From a virus, in IMG/VR virus record IMGVR_UViG_3300034104_005733, positions 1 to 25,999 of that record: a DNA stretch of 25,999 nt, one strand, 5' to 3'. Below are positions 9,632-18,001 of this stretch, one piece after another. Every line of letters begins with the position of its first letter. Within the stretch, counting starts at the first letter, position 1. A program made the translations under genes and the position numbers. The notes under the pieces are model-generated. The model did no database searches. It saw only the letters and a program-made list of their open reading frames with translations, and was not told where the DNA came from.

Positions 9632-10442
9632 AGTAACTATAGTACCTGATGGTATTGATAAACAAATCAATATACCGGTAAGACTGACTTGGGATTATTT
9701 AGGATTGGATATGGCAATCGAAGAATATGAAACTGAAGTTATTACCGAAGCAATTGGTGTTGGGCGTGACTTTGAAATCAGTCGATTTGCCCATGCTCCT
9801 GATGTAACAACAAATAATACTGAAATTAATTATGAGTTTTATTTTTATTCGGGAGGTTCAACTTATGATATTAACAATTGGAAGATAAATTATTTAGGTG
9901 AGGGATTTACACCTCAAGATTTATATTATTATACAAACAATTTTTCTAATTCATTTTTTAAATTAGATTTTTACGATAATACGGATGAAAAAAAACAAAC
10001 AAATTATTTAACGGTTATTATTCCGACACAACAGGGTTTGAAAATGACAACTCAAATGCAAAGAATTGTTGTAGATGTTAGAAAACCAAAATTTGTTTTA
10101 GATTATGTTGGTGATAAAGAAGGGTTTTTTCTTTATTGGTTAAAGAACAGGAATTTTTTGGATATTAATACCTTTTATATGTCCGCTAAATTTTATAATG
10201 CTAAGACCGGACAATTCACTAAATTGATGACAGATAATGAGACCAATGGTCAACCAAAAGGACCTCAAGCAAATTTCGCTCTTGGTTCTAATCAATATGA
10301 TTTTGATAGTAACGTACTATTTTATTATGTCGTAAATTTGGATTATAAAAACCAAACATATCAGGTAGTTAATAGTAATGGACAGAGACTCGGGACCACA
10401 GTTCCCATAAAATGGTATGAATACCTTAATCCACCTGTATAA
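9618..10442 (+). CDS. Unidentified structural protein, probable baseplate component
   Basis: I chose the ATG at 9618, giving 274 aa, over the adjacent in-frame TTG at 9615. It overlaps the end of the upstream gene by 14 bases. The protein starts MSVNKVTIVPDGIDKQINIP and is beta-prone, with many Tyr, Asn and Phe residues. The middle third (about 90-175) contains QTNYLTVIIPTQQG and a basic MQRIVVDVRKPKF stretch. There is no signal peptide, membrane span or catalytic motif. The stop shares its last base with the next start (TAATG at 10440-10444), indicating tight coupling. The family is unknown and the structural role is inferred from its neighbours. Confidence 0.55.
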   Translation: MSVNKVTIVPDGIDKQINIPVRLTWDYLGLDMAIEEYETEVITEAIGVGRDFEISRFAHAPDVTTNNTEINYEFYFYSGGSTYDINNWKINYLGEGFTPQDLYYYTNNFSNSFFKLDFYDNTDEKKQTNYLTVIIPTQQGLKMTTQMQRIVVDVRKPKFVLDYVGDKEGFFLYWLKNRNFLDINTFYMSAKFYNAKTGQFTKLMTDNETNGQPKGPQANFALGSNQYDFDSNVLFYYVVNLDYKNQTYQVVNSNGQRLGTTVPIKWYEYLNPPV

Positions 10443-11533
10443 TGGAAGATTTTTATAATATTAAAATATCACCTGAAACGATTCTTCGTGACTTATCAGT
10501 TGTTGATTATGATGGGATTCAAGTTGGTGTTTATTCTGCAATGACACAAGTTGTTAGTTCAGGGGTTAACGGTAGTTCATTACTAACAGGATTGACAATC
10601 CCTATTTTGATAAGACAAAGTGCGGTTGATGCGGGATATTATAGTCCTTTTGATGGCGCGGTATTACAAAAAAATGTAGTTGCTAATTTTATATTTTCAT
10701 CGACAACGTCAAGTCCTTATGTTTTTAATGTGTATAACACTTCGGACGAGTTCCAAAAATTTTTAGAGTTATCTGCTTATAGAATTGATTGGGGGGATGG
10801 TTCACCAAAAGAAACAATAACAACTTACGCACCTAATTCAATTAATCATACATATCCTCAGTTACCTAAACAATATACGATTAAATTAGAACAAACAAAT
10901 CCATGGGGGATTACAACAGTTTCAAAAACGATTACTGTTCCTTTTAGTGATGTTGTTATCTATAATCCTGAAGGAGAGGCGTTCTTTGCTCCATCATCAG
11001 GTAATTGGATTGGTACTTCTGTTTCGTATAATTACATATTTTCAGGGGATGCGGTAAATGAGGTTAGTGCTCAAACATCAAATAATTATGTTTCAATACC
11101 ATTCACAATTTCAGGGGTTACAAAATCGAGAATTAATGAATTAAAGACGTATGGAACATTAAGTATTAATGATAGAATTGGACTTCCGGTTATTAGTAAT
11201 GGTCAAATATGGGGTGCAATTACCGATGTCACTTCAATTTACACTGCCTATACAGTTAATACAGTTAATTACTATGATTATATTGACGGAACTACCATTT
11301 ATTTTGAACAATCATCAGGATTAACTGACAACAATTTAACTGCAGTTCCAATAACAAAAGATGAGGTGTTATTAAAAGTGATTGACCAAGCTCAAGTTCA
11401 AACTAACGTTTTTGTTGAAAGAGGTAAGAATAGTGCTTACGAAAGAATACAAAGACTTGGTGAGGTTGATAACTTGGGAGATATGATTAATTACGGATAT
11501 GGTTTTTTTAATGTGATTAACAAAGAAAACTAA
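10442..11533 (+). CDS. Structural protein with PKD-like domain
   Basis: The 363-aa product contains a PKD-like immunoglobulin-fold domain at about residues 80-168. The signature is WGDGS at 117-121, then HTYPQLPKQYTIKL (146-159) and the closing strand TTVSKTITVPF. PKD domains are beta-sandwich modules common in extracellular and phage fibre proteins, where they act as spacers or weak glycan or protein contacts. The rest is beta-prone with no recognisable enzyme motif. The C-terminus (ERGKNSAYERIQRLGEV and following) looks helical and may be the attachment part. Translation is coupled to the previous gene through TAATG. A 44-base gap with the conserved 19-mer follows. It is probably a baseplate-periphery or fibre-adaptor protein, with exact role unknown. 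Confidence 0.6.
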   Translation: MEDFYNIKISPETILRDLSVVDYDGIQVGVYSAMTQVVSSGVNGSSLLTGLTIPILIRQSAVDAGYYSPFDGAVLQKNVVANFIFSSTTSSPYVFNVYNTSDEFQKFLELSAYRIDWGDGSPKETITTYAPNSINHTYPQLPKQYTIKLEQTNPWGITTVSKTITVPFSDVVIYNPEGEAFFAPSSGNWIGTSVSYNYIFSGDAVNEVSAQTSNNYVSIPFTISGVTKSRINELKTYGTLSINDRIGLPVISNGQIWGAITDVTSIYTAYTVNTVNYYDYIDGTTIYFEQSSGLTDNNLTAVPITKDEVLLKVIDQAQVQTNVFVERGKNSAYERIQRLGEVDNLGDMINYGYGFFNVINKEN

Positions 11534-11549
11534 AATGAAAAAAAGAACT

Positions 11550-11577
11550 AAACTATTTATAAATTAAATAAGAAGAT
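11550..11577 (+). promoter_or_regulatory. Conserved upstream motif, second copy
   Basis: Positions 11550-11568 are identical over 19 bases to 2557-2575 (aaactatttataaattaaa). The motif contains TATAAATT (11558-11565), close to the T4 late promoter core. AAGAAG (11570-11575) follows, a weak ribosome-binding site before the ATG at 11578. Because the two copies lie 9 kb apart, both in short intergenic gaps, chance is an unlikely explanation. Confidence 0.42.
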
Positions 11578-12486
11578 ATGGCAATTGGAAGCTATGGTAC
11601 TATAAGACCGTCAGATGTTTCACCAGCGGATGTTGAAATCATAATGAATTACACCCCAAGTAGGGACGTTACGGATGCCTTTGTCCTAACAAAATTAGAT
11701 GCTCAAACTATTTTAAGACCTTATTTTGAGAATTCGGAAACAGGTGGAAATTCCGGTGTTGAGGTTTTAGGTGGGTTGTATAATTTAACATTACCTGCTA
11801 GTCAGTTTAATGCGTTAGGGTTTTACACCCTTTATTTAAGACCCGCTCAAATTAGAACTGTAATTACTGATTGTGGTGTTTTAAGTGCTCTCCCAAATGT
11901 TAAAGGGTTGGTTATTGATTTGGCAAATGTTCCGACACAATATCAAAATAAATTTGTACCTCAAGGATTAGTTGGATTTAGAATTGAATATTTAAATCCA
12001 GATGGGTCAAAAATTCCAAATTTCTTTAGAGTTATTACTTCGAGTTTCTATTGTGAACCTGTTGTAACGAATGAGGTAAATACACAACAAAAGTCGATTA
12101 GATATCGATATGTTGATGGAGCGTCGAACTTATTGTTTTTAACATTATCACCATCATCATCTCCAACGAACAAACCAAACGCAACACCGTTTATTGGTCA
12201 ACCAAGCCAAGATATAATAATTTCAAATACATTTTTTAATCCTGTAACATTGGAGATAGAAATGGTTGAATACGACATATCATCTCTTGCGATTGCTCTT
12301 TATGGTAATCAAACCAAATCAATTGATGATGGTATCTACACAATCTATGACTCTGCTAATAACATTTATAGACAATACAACTTATACGAGGTTAGAGACC
12401 AATTTAATGCGTTGTTATATGAAGTTAGACAGAATAGAGGTAATAATATTGATTTTAGTAAAAACTTTACAAATATAACAACTTAA
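11578..12486 (+). CDS. Unidentified structural protein
   Basis: The product is 302 aa and its family is not recognised. The N-terminus MAIGSYGTIRPSDVSPADVEI is followed by beta-prone segments such as YTLYLRPAQIRTVITDCGVL (about 83-102). A Ser/Pro/Asn-rich loop lies near 190-205. The C-terminal 40 residues (IYRQYNLYEVRDQFNALLYE and following) look helical. It has no signal peptide or membrane segment. It starts a new sub-unit of the operon after the second conserved 19-mer and ends in a TAATG overlap with the gp7/gpI-like gene, so the two products may work together. A baseplate or tail role is inferred from position. Confidence 0.55.
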   Translation: MAIGSYGTIRPSDVSPADVEIIMNYTPSRDVTDAFVLTKLDAQTILRPYFENSETGGNSGVEVLGGLYNLTLPASQFNALGFYTLYLRPAQIRTVITDCGVLSALPNVKGLVIDLANVPTQYQNKFVPQGLVGFRIEYLNPDGSKIPNFFRVITSSFYCEPVVTNEVNTQQKSIRYRYVDGASNLLFLTLSPSSSPTNKPNATPFIGQPSQDIIISNTFFNPVTLEIEMVEYDISSLAIALYGNQTKSIDDGIYTIYDSANNIYRQYNLYEVRDQFNALLYEVRQNRGNNIDFSKNFTNITT

Positions 12487-15473
12487 TGGCAGTAACTGTA
12501 AATACGACAAAATATTTTTATCCGCCAAGACCCGGAAGTGGGGCTGCAACTTTCTCTGACAATATTGTAGGTTTACAAACTGTTGAGGGAGGAGGTTTGA
12601 CGCAAGGTAATTTTGAATTTACTACATCGGTTACTGAAAAAGTTAATAGAACCTTTAATGTAGGAGCATTTTCCGAACCGTTAAGTTTACAATCATTAAA
12701 CATTGAAGATGTTAATGAGAGTAGAAGAATTATGGCAACCCAATTTCGGGTTTATCCTAATTATGATGTTTCCCAAGTTCTTAATTTTTCAATGTATGGT
12801 TCATTACGTAAGAGATTTCAAGTGTCGGCGACTAAGATAATTCATTATTTTCCTGCGTCTTTAGATGTAATATTTAATAACTTAGAATTTGTAACAGGTG
12901 CGACTGCTGTTAATATTTCTTATGATTCTGTTAATGATGAGACATATTTTGAAATTAATGTTGATAGGATTAATAACCCTTTTGACATTGATTACTCAGT
13001 TAGCGCTGCAACTAACTTAAACTTAAGGGAAATAACTACATCACCTTATCGAAATTTGTATAACACTTATTTAGATTATTGTGTTAGTATTAATGATGAC
13101 ATCTTTAAGATTGTATCATTCCAACCATCACCAACATTAAGTACAGGATACATTTCATTTTATGTTTCAGGTGCACCATTTGGGACTACCGCAAGTACGA
13201 TAAATGAGGATTTTCAAATCAGACCTAATGATTTAGTTGCTGATAGAGTTTTTGCTGAAAGTTTTGATGAGGTTGAAAAATTTTTATTAAACCGATTAAT
13301 AAGACCTGAGTTTACTGCGGTTTTTCAAGTACCGGCTCAAACAGAAAATGGTGAATTTTACACCAATTACCAACAAGTGACTTGGCCTAAAGATGGTGTG
13401 TGGAATCTTGATATCCGTTCATTTTTATTTGATGATTATTTAGCTCAACTTGATGAAATTGCTGTTAATTTAGATTCATTTAAAACAAACTTAATTTCAA
13501 GATTTTTAGTTACAGATTCACTAAAAGAGTTTGATACTTTGGGTCAAAAAGTTGAAAAAATATTTCAAATTTACGGAAGAAGTTTTGACCAAATAAAACA
13601 ATTCATTGATGCTTTAGCGTACATGAATTCGGTTAACTATAATCCATCAAATGATATACCATCTCAATTATTGGTGAACTTAGCCCAAACCTTAGGTTGG
13701 ACATCTAATTTCTCTCCAATTACTGATGAAGATTTTTTAAGTTCAGTGTTTGGTAATACCTCGACCCCGACATACCCTGGTTATGCAAGGGCTCTTACAC
13801 CAACAGAAATAAATTACGCGTTTTACCGTAATTTAATTCTTAATGCCTCTTACCTTTTTAAATCAAAAGGGACAAGAAGGTCTGTTGAATTTATGTTAAG
13901 ATTAATTGGGGCTCCGGATTCTTTAATTGAGTTTAATGAACATATCTATTTAGCCGACCAAAAAATTAATTTAGACCAATTCTATACTCAATGGGCTTCA
14001 ATATCAGGAGGTACTTATGTTGATAGAGTTCCTTCTTACTTACCGGGTGAAACATATAAAATTAGAGGTAGAGTTTATTCAGGTTATACTTCAAATGCGA
14101 CTTATGAAGATGTTTCAATTCGTTTAGATGAATACCCAATAGATGTTTTTGGATATCCAAAGGCTCCTGTAAATACTGAAAATTATTTCTTTCAAGTTGG
14201 GGCTGGTTGGTATGAATCAACTCCACAACACAGAAGTCCTGATAAGGTTGTTATTACAGGTGCGGTTTATACCGGACAAAATTATAACATCCAAACTCAA
14301 TTACAACCGTTTACTTATGGTCAGCCATATTTAGACCGTTTTAGAGATTTCCCATATATGACAGAAGGGTTTAAACTACAAAAAATAGTTGATAATAATA
14401 AGTCATGGTTAGAAGAGGATACTAAAATAAGAGTTTCAACAAGTGCGGATTATAATGCTTATTATTTTGTTGATAATGAAAAATTAGTTTTAAATGTTAA
14501 AAATGTTGATTTATTTTTAAATCCATCTCAAGGGTTGTTATATGATGTTTGGAGAGAATCTGTTGAATACGATTACCCATTTCCTGAATCAGGTTTAACT
14601 GTTGGTTATCCGGTTCCGGGAGGTGTAGATTGGACTTATATTAATCCTGAACCTAAAAAGAAAACATTCTTTGAATTTTCACAAACATTTTGGGAAAATA
14701 TGATTAACGTTAGAAATAGACAATACATTACAGATGGTAAAACTGGTGGATATCCGGTACTACAATCTATTTGGTGGAAATATATTGAATCACAACAAAC
14801 AGTAGGATTACCAAATAACAAGTATACATATCAAAAATTAATTGATTATGTTAATGGTATTGGCCCTTATTGGATGAAGTTGGCGGAACAGATGATACCT
14901 GCAACAACAATTTGGAATTCAGGTGTTAAAATGGAAAACTCAATCTTACATAAACAAAAATTTGTTTATAGGAGACAAAGAGGGTGTCAATTTATTCCTG
15001 TACCTGTTACCCCATGTTTCATCATTTCAAACATATTCGATTACACTTGTACCACGGAGTATACTGATTTTAATATATTCCCTTGGTTAAATGGTGACCC
15101 TAATGTTGGTAATTTTAATAGTATTTTGGCGAATAGGGTTAATAATATGTTATCTCAAAATGGGTATACTTTAAATGATTGTACTCAAAATTCTGTTCAG
15201 ACTGAATGGTATGTTGATTTAAGAATTGAAAATGAATTATTAATTAAAGAACCATTTTATGTTGGGTATGGATACACAGATGTCCCAACAAATACTATAT
15301 GGAGAAATGCGTTAATTCAGTATCTTCCTATGTTATATGATTATGGTTTTGAACCTTTTTTAAATGGAAATGAATTAAAGATTACGAATTTAACTTGTAC
15401 GGAAAGAAATATGGATGAAACTCTTACATTAAATGTGGGAATACAGATAAAAATAAATTGTGATAGTAACTAA
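12486..15473 (+). CDS. Probable baseplate wedge protein, P2 gpI / T4 gp7-like
   Basis: The product is 995 aa, close to T4 gp7 (about 1032 aa). Residues about 345-485 resemble the phage tail protein I family. There is a helical stretch (LGQKVEKIFQIYGRSFDQIK), then LLVNLAQTLGW near 393-403, then a helix ending LFKSKGTRRSVEFMLRLIG near 455-475. In tail protein I the LGW and KGT-type motifs occur in this order. P2 gpI is the counterpart of the gp7 core that binds gp6. A second conserved-looking segment lies near 800-825 (QMIPATTIWNSGVKMEN), followed by a basic YRRQRG. The C-terminal 170 residues have several cysteines. With gp25 and gp6 upstream it would complete the wedge triad. Large beta-rich insertions separate the segments. 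I call the match from motif appearance only. Confidence 0.5.
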   Translation: MAVTVNTTKYFYPPRPGSGAATFSDNIVGLQTVEGGGLTQGNFEFTTSVTEKVNRTFNVGAFSEPLSLQSLNIEDVNESRRIMATQFRVYPNYDVSQVLNFSMYGSLRKRFQVSATKIIHYFPASLDVIFNNLEFVTGATAVNISYDSVNDETYFEINVDRINNPFDIDYSVSAATNLNLREITTSPYRNLYNTYLDYCVSINDDIFKIVSFQPSPTLSTGYISFYVSGAPFGTTASTINEDFQIRPNDLVADRVFAESFDEVEKFLLNRLIRPEFTAVFQVPAQTENGEFYTNYQQVTWPKDGVWNLDIRSFLFDDYLAQLDEIAVNLDSFKTNLISRFLVTDSLKEFDTLGQKVEKIFQIYGRSFDQIKQFIDALAYMNSVNYNPSNDIPSQLLVNLAQTLGWTSNFSPITDEDFLSSVFGNTSTPTYPGYARALTPTEINYAFYRNLILNASYLFKSKGTRRSVEFMLRLIGAPDSLIEFNEHIYLADQKINLDQFYTQWASISGGTYVDRVPSYLPGETYKIRGRVYSGYTSNATYEDVSIRLDEYPIDVFGYPKAPVNTENYFFQVGAGWYESTPQHRSPDKVVITGAVYTGQNYNIQTQLQPFTYGQPYLDRFRDFPYMTEGFKLQKIVDNNKSWLEEDTKIRVSTSADYNAYYFVDNEKLVLNVKNVDLFLNPSQGLLYDVWRESVEYDYPFPESGLTVGYPVPGGVDWTYINPEPKKKTFFEFSQTFWENMINVRNRQYITDGKTGGYPVLQSIWWKYIESQQTVGLPNNKYTYQKLIDYVNGIGPYWMKLAEQMIPATTIWNSGVKMENSILHKQKFVYRRQRGCQFIPVPVTPCFIISNIFDYTCTTEYTDFNIFPWLNGDPNVGNFNSILANRVNNMLSQNGYTLNDCTQNSVQTEWYVDLRIENELLIKEPFYVGYGYTDVPTNTIWRNALIQYLPMLYDYGFEPFLNGNELKITNLTCTERNMDETLTLNVGIQIKINCDSN

Positions 15474-17608
15474 TGGCGTTTAATTATATTATAAATGTAA
15501 CGGGAGATTGTAATAACACTTCAGACGGGATAATTAATCTTATTATATCTGGTGGTTCTAGTCCATATACAGTGCAATGGGTTGACCCGGTATTATCAAC
15601 TGATGTTAATGTAATATCATCAGTTACTAAAACAAATTTAGTAAGTGGGACTTATAGTATTAGTGTTAATGACAGTACATTACCTGAAAATGAAGTAGAA
15701 TTTATTAACATTCCGGTTTCAAGTGGTGTTTGTTGTAGTATTTTAAATGTTGATAATACTACCTGTTCTTTAAATAACGGGTCTGTCACTGGAACTTCAA
15801 CAACACAATATTCATCAACTAATTATTCTCTTTATCACGGTGATGGGGTTTTTAGTCAATCTGCAACTACAAATCAAGATAATGTAATTTTTGGAAGTTT
15901 AACTGCCGGAACTTATTATATGACGGTATTGGACCTTGGAGGTTGTACCGGAAGAAGTCAAAATTTCATAGTTGAAGAATCTGAACCATTAAATTACGGA
16001 TTATACATGGTTCCAAATTCTGCCTGTGGTGGTACTCCAATAGGTAAGATTACTATTACCGGTATTACGGGACAACCACCATTTACTTATTTATGGAATG
16101 GAGGTTCTAGTGGGACTACAATAACGGGTTTAACTGCCGGTGGATATTCTGTAACCGTTACGGATGGGTATGGATGTCAATTAAGTAAAAGTGCGACTGT
16201 GGTCAATGTTAGTCAATTAGGATTTGGGACATTTACTTCAACTCCACCAAGTTGTTTTGCCGCGGATGGAACTATAAGTTTAACCGTTACTGGAGGGACC
16301 GCGCCTTATTATTATTCAGCATCAACAGGGGACGTGTCAATATCTTATTCTCAAACATATACAATTTCAGGTTTATCGTCAGGTGGTTACGGATTTTCAG
16401 TTACAGACGCCGGGCTATGTCAATTAAATGTTAGTACTTCAATTACCTCGGTAAATTCAATGTCTTCTGTTAGTGTTAATACAACAAATTCGACTTGTTC
16501 TAGTGTTAATGGGGAGATATTAATTTCGGTTGTTGGAGGTGTGACACCATATACTTATACATTAGTTTCTCCGGGTGGAAATACAACAAATATTAGCGGT
16601 TCCCAAACAGCTCAATTATTTTCAAATTTATCATCAGGAACCTATACTGTTGCCGTTAGTGATAGTTCAGGGTGCGCTTATATGGAAGAAGCTACGATAG
16701 TTGCCGAAAATAAATATACAATTTCTACTCAGGTATCAGGAACTACTTGTGGAGGAGCAAATGGTGCTGTTACTATTTTTACCACTCCGGGTTCTACCTT
16801 ACCATTAGATTATTCAATTGATAATGGGGTATATGATATTATTGATACTACATTAACTTCAGTTACCTTTAATAATTTAACTGCGGGTAATCACGTTGTT
16901 ACCGTATCGGATGCGGATGATTGTATTCAAACTGCAAACATTTTAATTCTTGGAAGTAGTCAATTAGATTTTTCTTTGTATAGTACTTCTTGTGGTACCG
17001 GTAATTCGGGAAAAATTACTGCGTTTATTAATCAGGGGGAAACACCATTCAGTTTTAATTGGTCTAATAACGTCCCGAATAATCCACAACAAATTCAAGT
17101 ATCAGGGTTAACAGGTGGTACTTATAGTTTAACTATTGTTGGTAGTGACGGATGTTCATTATCTCGTACAACAACAATTAGTTGTAACGCCACTTTAACA
17201 TCATATCAAACATATGTAATGGGTTCTGAAGTATTTAATATTGAATCTCCAACTAAATTTGGGTTATTACAAATGTTAAATGAAGGATTTTATGATTTAA
17301 CCGTTGATAATACAGGTTGTGATTTAGTTAGCGCGACTTTTACCGCAAAAGTTTCGGTGACTCCATTAGATTTAACGACTAGTGAGACATTTTATACATC
17401 TACATCATTAGGTGATGAGCCTCAGGATAATCTATATTATGATACTATTACTCAGTTATTATTAAGTATTCCTGGTGTTGGTAGTGTTACAGTAAATCCT
17501 TTAGAAAATACAATTACAATTGAGACGACAAGAGGTAATGATACATTACAAGGTCAAGAGATTATAATTGACTTGATAATTGAATATGATATAATCTGCT
17601 TAACATAA
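15473..17608 (+). CDS. SprB-repeat protein, probable tail adhesin
   Basis: The 711-aa product consists mainly of seven SprB-type repeats, at about residues 12-68, 97-158, 185-234, 261-315, 342-401, 426-483 and 507-561. Each opens with Cys followed by a Gly-rich turn. Most then show a GG..P(Y/F)TY-type strand and close with LTAGTYTVTV(T/S)D..GC-like residues. Good examples are ITGLTAGGYSVTVTDGYGC (217-235) and LSSGTYTVAVSDSSGC (395-410). This repeat is known from SprB, the mobile gliding adhesin of Flavobacterium johnsoniae, and related Bacteroidota surface proteins. The C-terminal 140 residues are a different, non-repeat domain. There is no signal peptide, consistent with assembly in the cytoplasm as a virion protein. 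It is coupled by TAATG at both ends. A host-contact role is inferred. Confidence 0.72.
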   Translation: MAFNYIINVTGDCNNTSDGIINLIISGGSSPYTVQWVDPVLSTDVNVISSVTKTNLVSGTYSISVNDSTLPENEVEFINIPVSSGVCCSILNVDNTTCSLNNGSVTGTSTTQYSSTNYSLYHGDGVFSQSATTNQDNVIFGSLTAGTYYMTVLDLGGCTGRSQNFIVEESEPLNYGLYMVPNSACGGTPIGKITITGITGQPPFTYLWNGGSSGTTITGLTAGGYSVTVTDGYGCQLSKSATVVNVSQLGFGTFTSTPPSCFAADGTISLTVTGGTAPYYYSASTGDVSISYSQTYTISGLSSGGYGFSVTDAGLCQLNVSTSITSVNSMSSVSVNTTNSTCSSVNGEILISVVGGVTPYTYTLVSPGGNTTNISGSQTAQLFSNLSSGTYTVAVSDSSGCAYMEEATIVAENKYTISTQVSGTTCGGANGAVTIFTTPGSTLPLDYSIDNGVYDIIDTTLTSVTFNNLTAGNHVVTVSDADDCIQTANILILGSSQLDFSLYSTSCGTGNSGKITAFINQGETPFSFNWSNNVPNNPQQIQVSGLTGGTYSLTIVGSDGCSLSRTTTISCNATLTSYQTYVMGSEVFNIESPTKFGLLQMLNEGFYDLTVDNTGCDLVSATFTAKVSVTPLDLTTSETFYTSTSLGDEPQDNLYYDTITQLLLSIPGVGSVTVNPLENTITIETTRGNDTLQGQEIIIDLIIEYDIICLT

Positions 17609-17913
17609 TGACACAAGTTAGAATTGATGAAATATCAGGGGGTACTTACCCAATTAGTGTATACATTGCTGATGTGTACGGAAATAATCGTAGTTTATTA
17701 GGTGTTATTGGTACAGGTCCTGTACCACCAACAGTTGACTATAATACTGTGATACCTACAATATTTAATACCGCTCCGGAAATTATGTTATTGTTAGTGG
17801 ATGATAATGATTGTGAAATGTTTAAAATACTTGATTGTACCTTTGGTTGTGCATTTAACATCACTATTGAAATGGTGTCTTGTACTGTTAACATTAATAT
17901 TACCGAGGTATAG
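17608..17913 (+). CDS. Small Cys-containing protein of the adhesin block
   Basis: The 101-aa product starts at an ATG overlapping the previous stop (TAATG). The sequence GGTYPISVYIADVYGN at about 11-26 resembles a single beta module of the kind seen in its neighbours. The C-terminal half has four cysteines (CEMFKILDCTFGC and a later SC) and ends NINITEV. It has no signal peptide or membrane segment. It is probably a small structural or adaptor protein working with the SprB-repeat protein. The DNA just after its stop carries a second, degraded version of its 3' end (see the repeat at 17895-18000), so this gene was probably once duplicated. Confidence 0.55.
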   Translation: MTQVRIDEISGGTYPISVYIADVYGNNRSLLGVIGTGPVPPTVDYNTVIPTIFNTAPEIMLLLVDDNDCEMFKILDCTFGCAFNITIEMVSCTVNINITEV

Positions 17914-18000
17914 TCGTTTTCTTAAAGAATAAAAACTTCATTTTTCATTTTAATATTACTGAAATAGGATAGTCGTGGTATTTATTTAATAAAAACATCG
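17895..18000 (+). repeat. Imperfect direct duplication of a gene end and leader
   Basis: Two copies of about 50 bases lie head to tail. Copy 1 (17895-17940) spans the last codons and stop of the 101-aa gene: taatattaccgaggtatag, then tcg, then an A-rich stretch with aataaaaac. Copy 2 (17950-18000) reads taatattactgaaatagg, then atagtcg, then taataaaaac just before the ATG at 18002. Copy 2 in frame still reads F-N-I-T-E-I-G-stop, against I-N-I-T-E-V-stop in copy 1. This looks like the remnant of a duplicated gene whose body was lost. Copy 2 also contains TATTTATTT (17979-17987), similar to the motif before other genes. Confidence 0.55.
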
Positions 18001-18001
18001 A

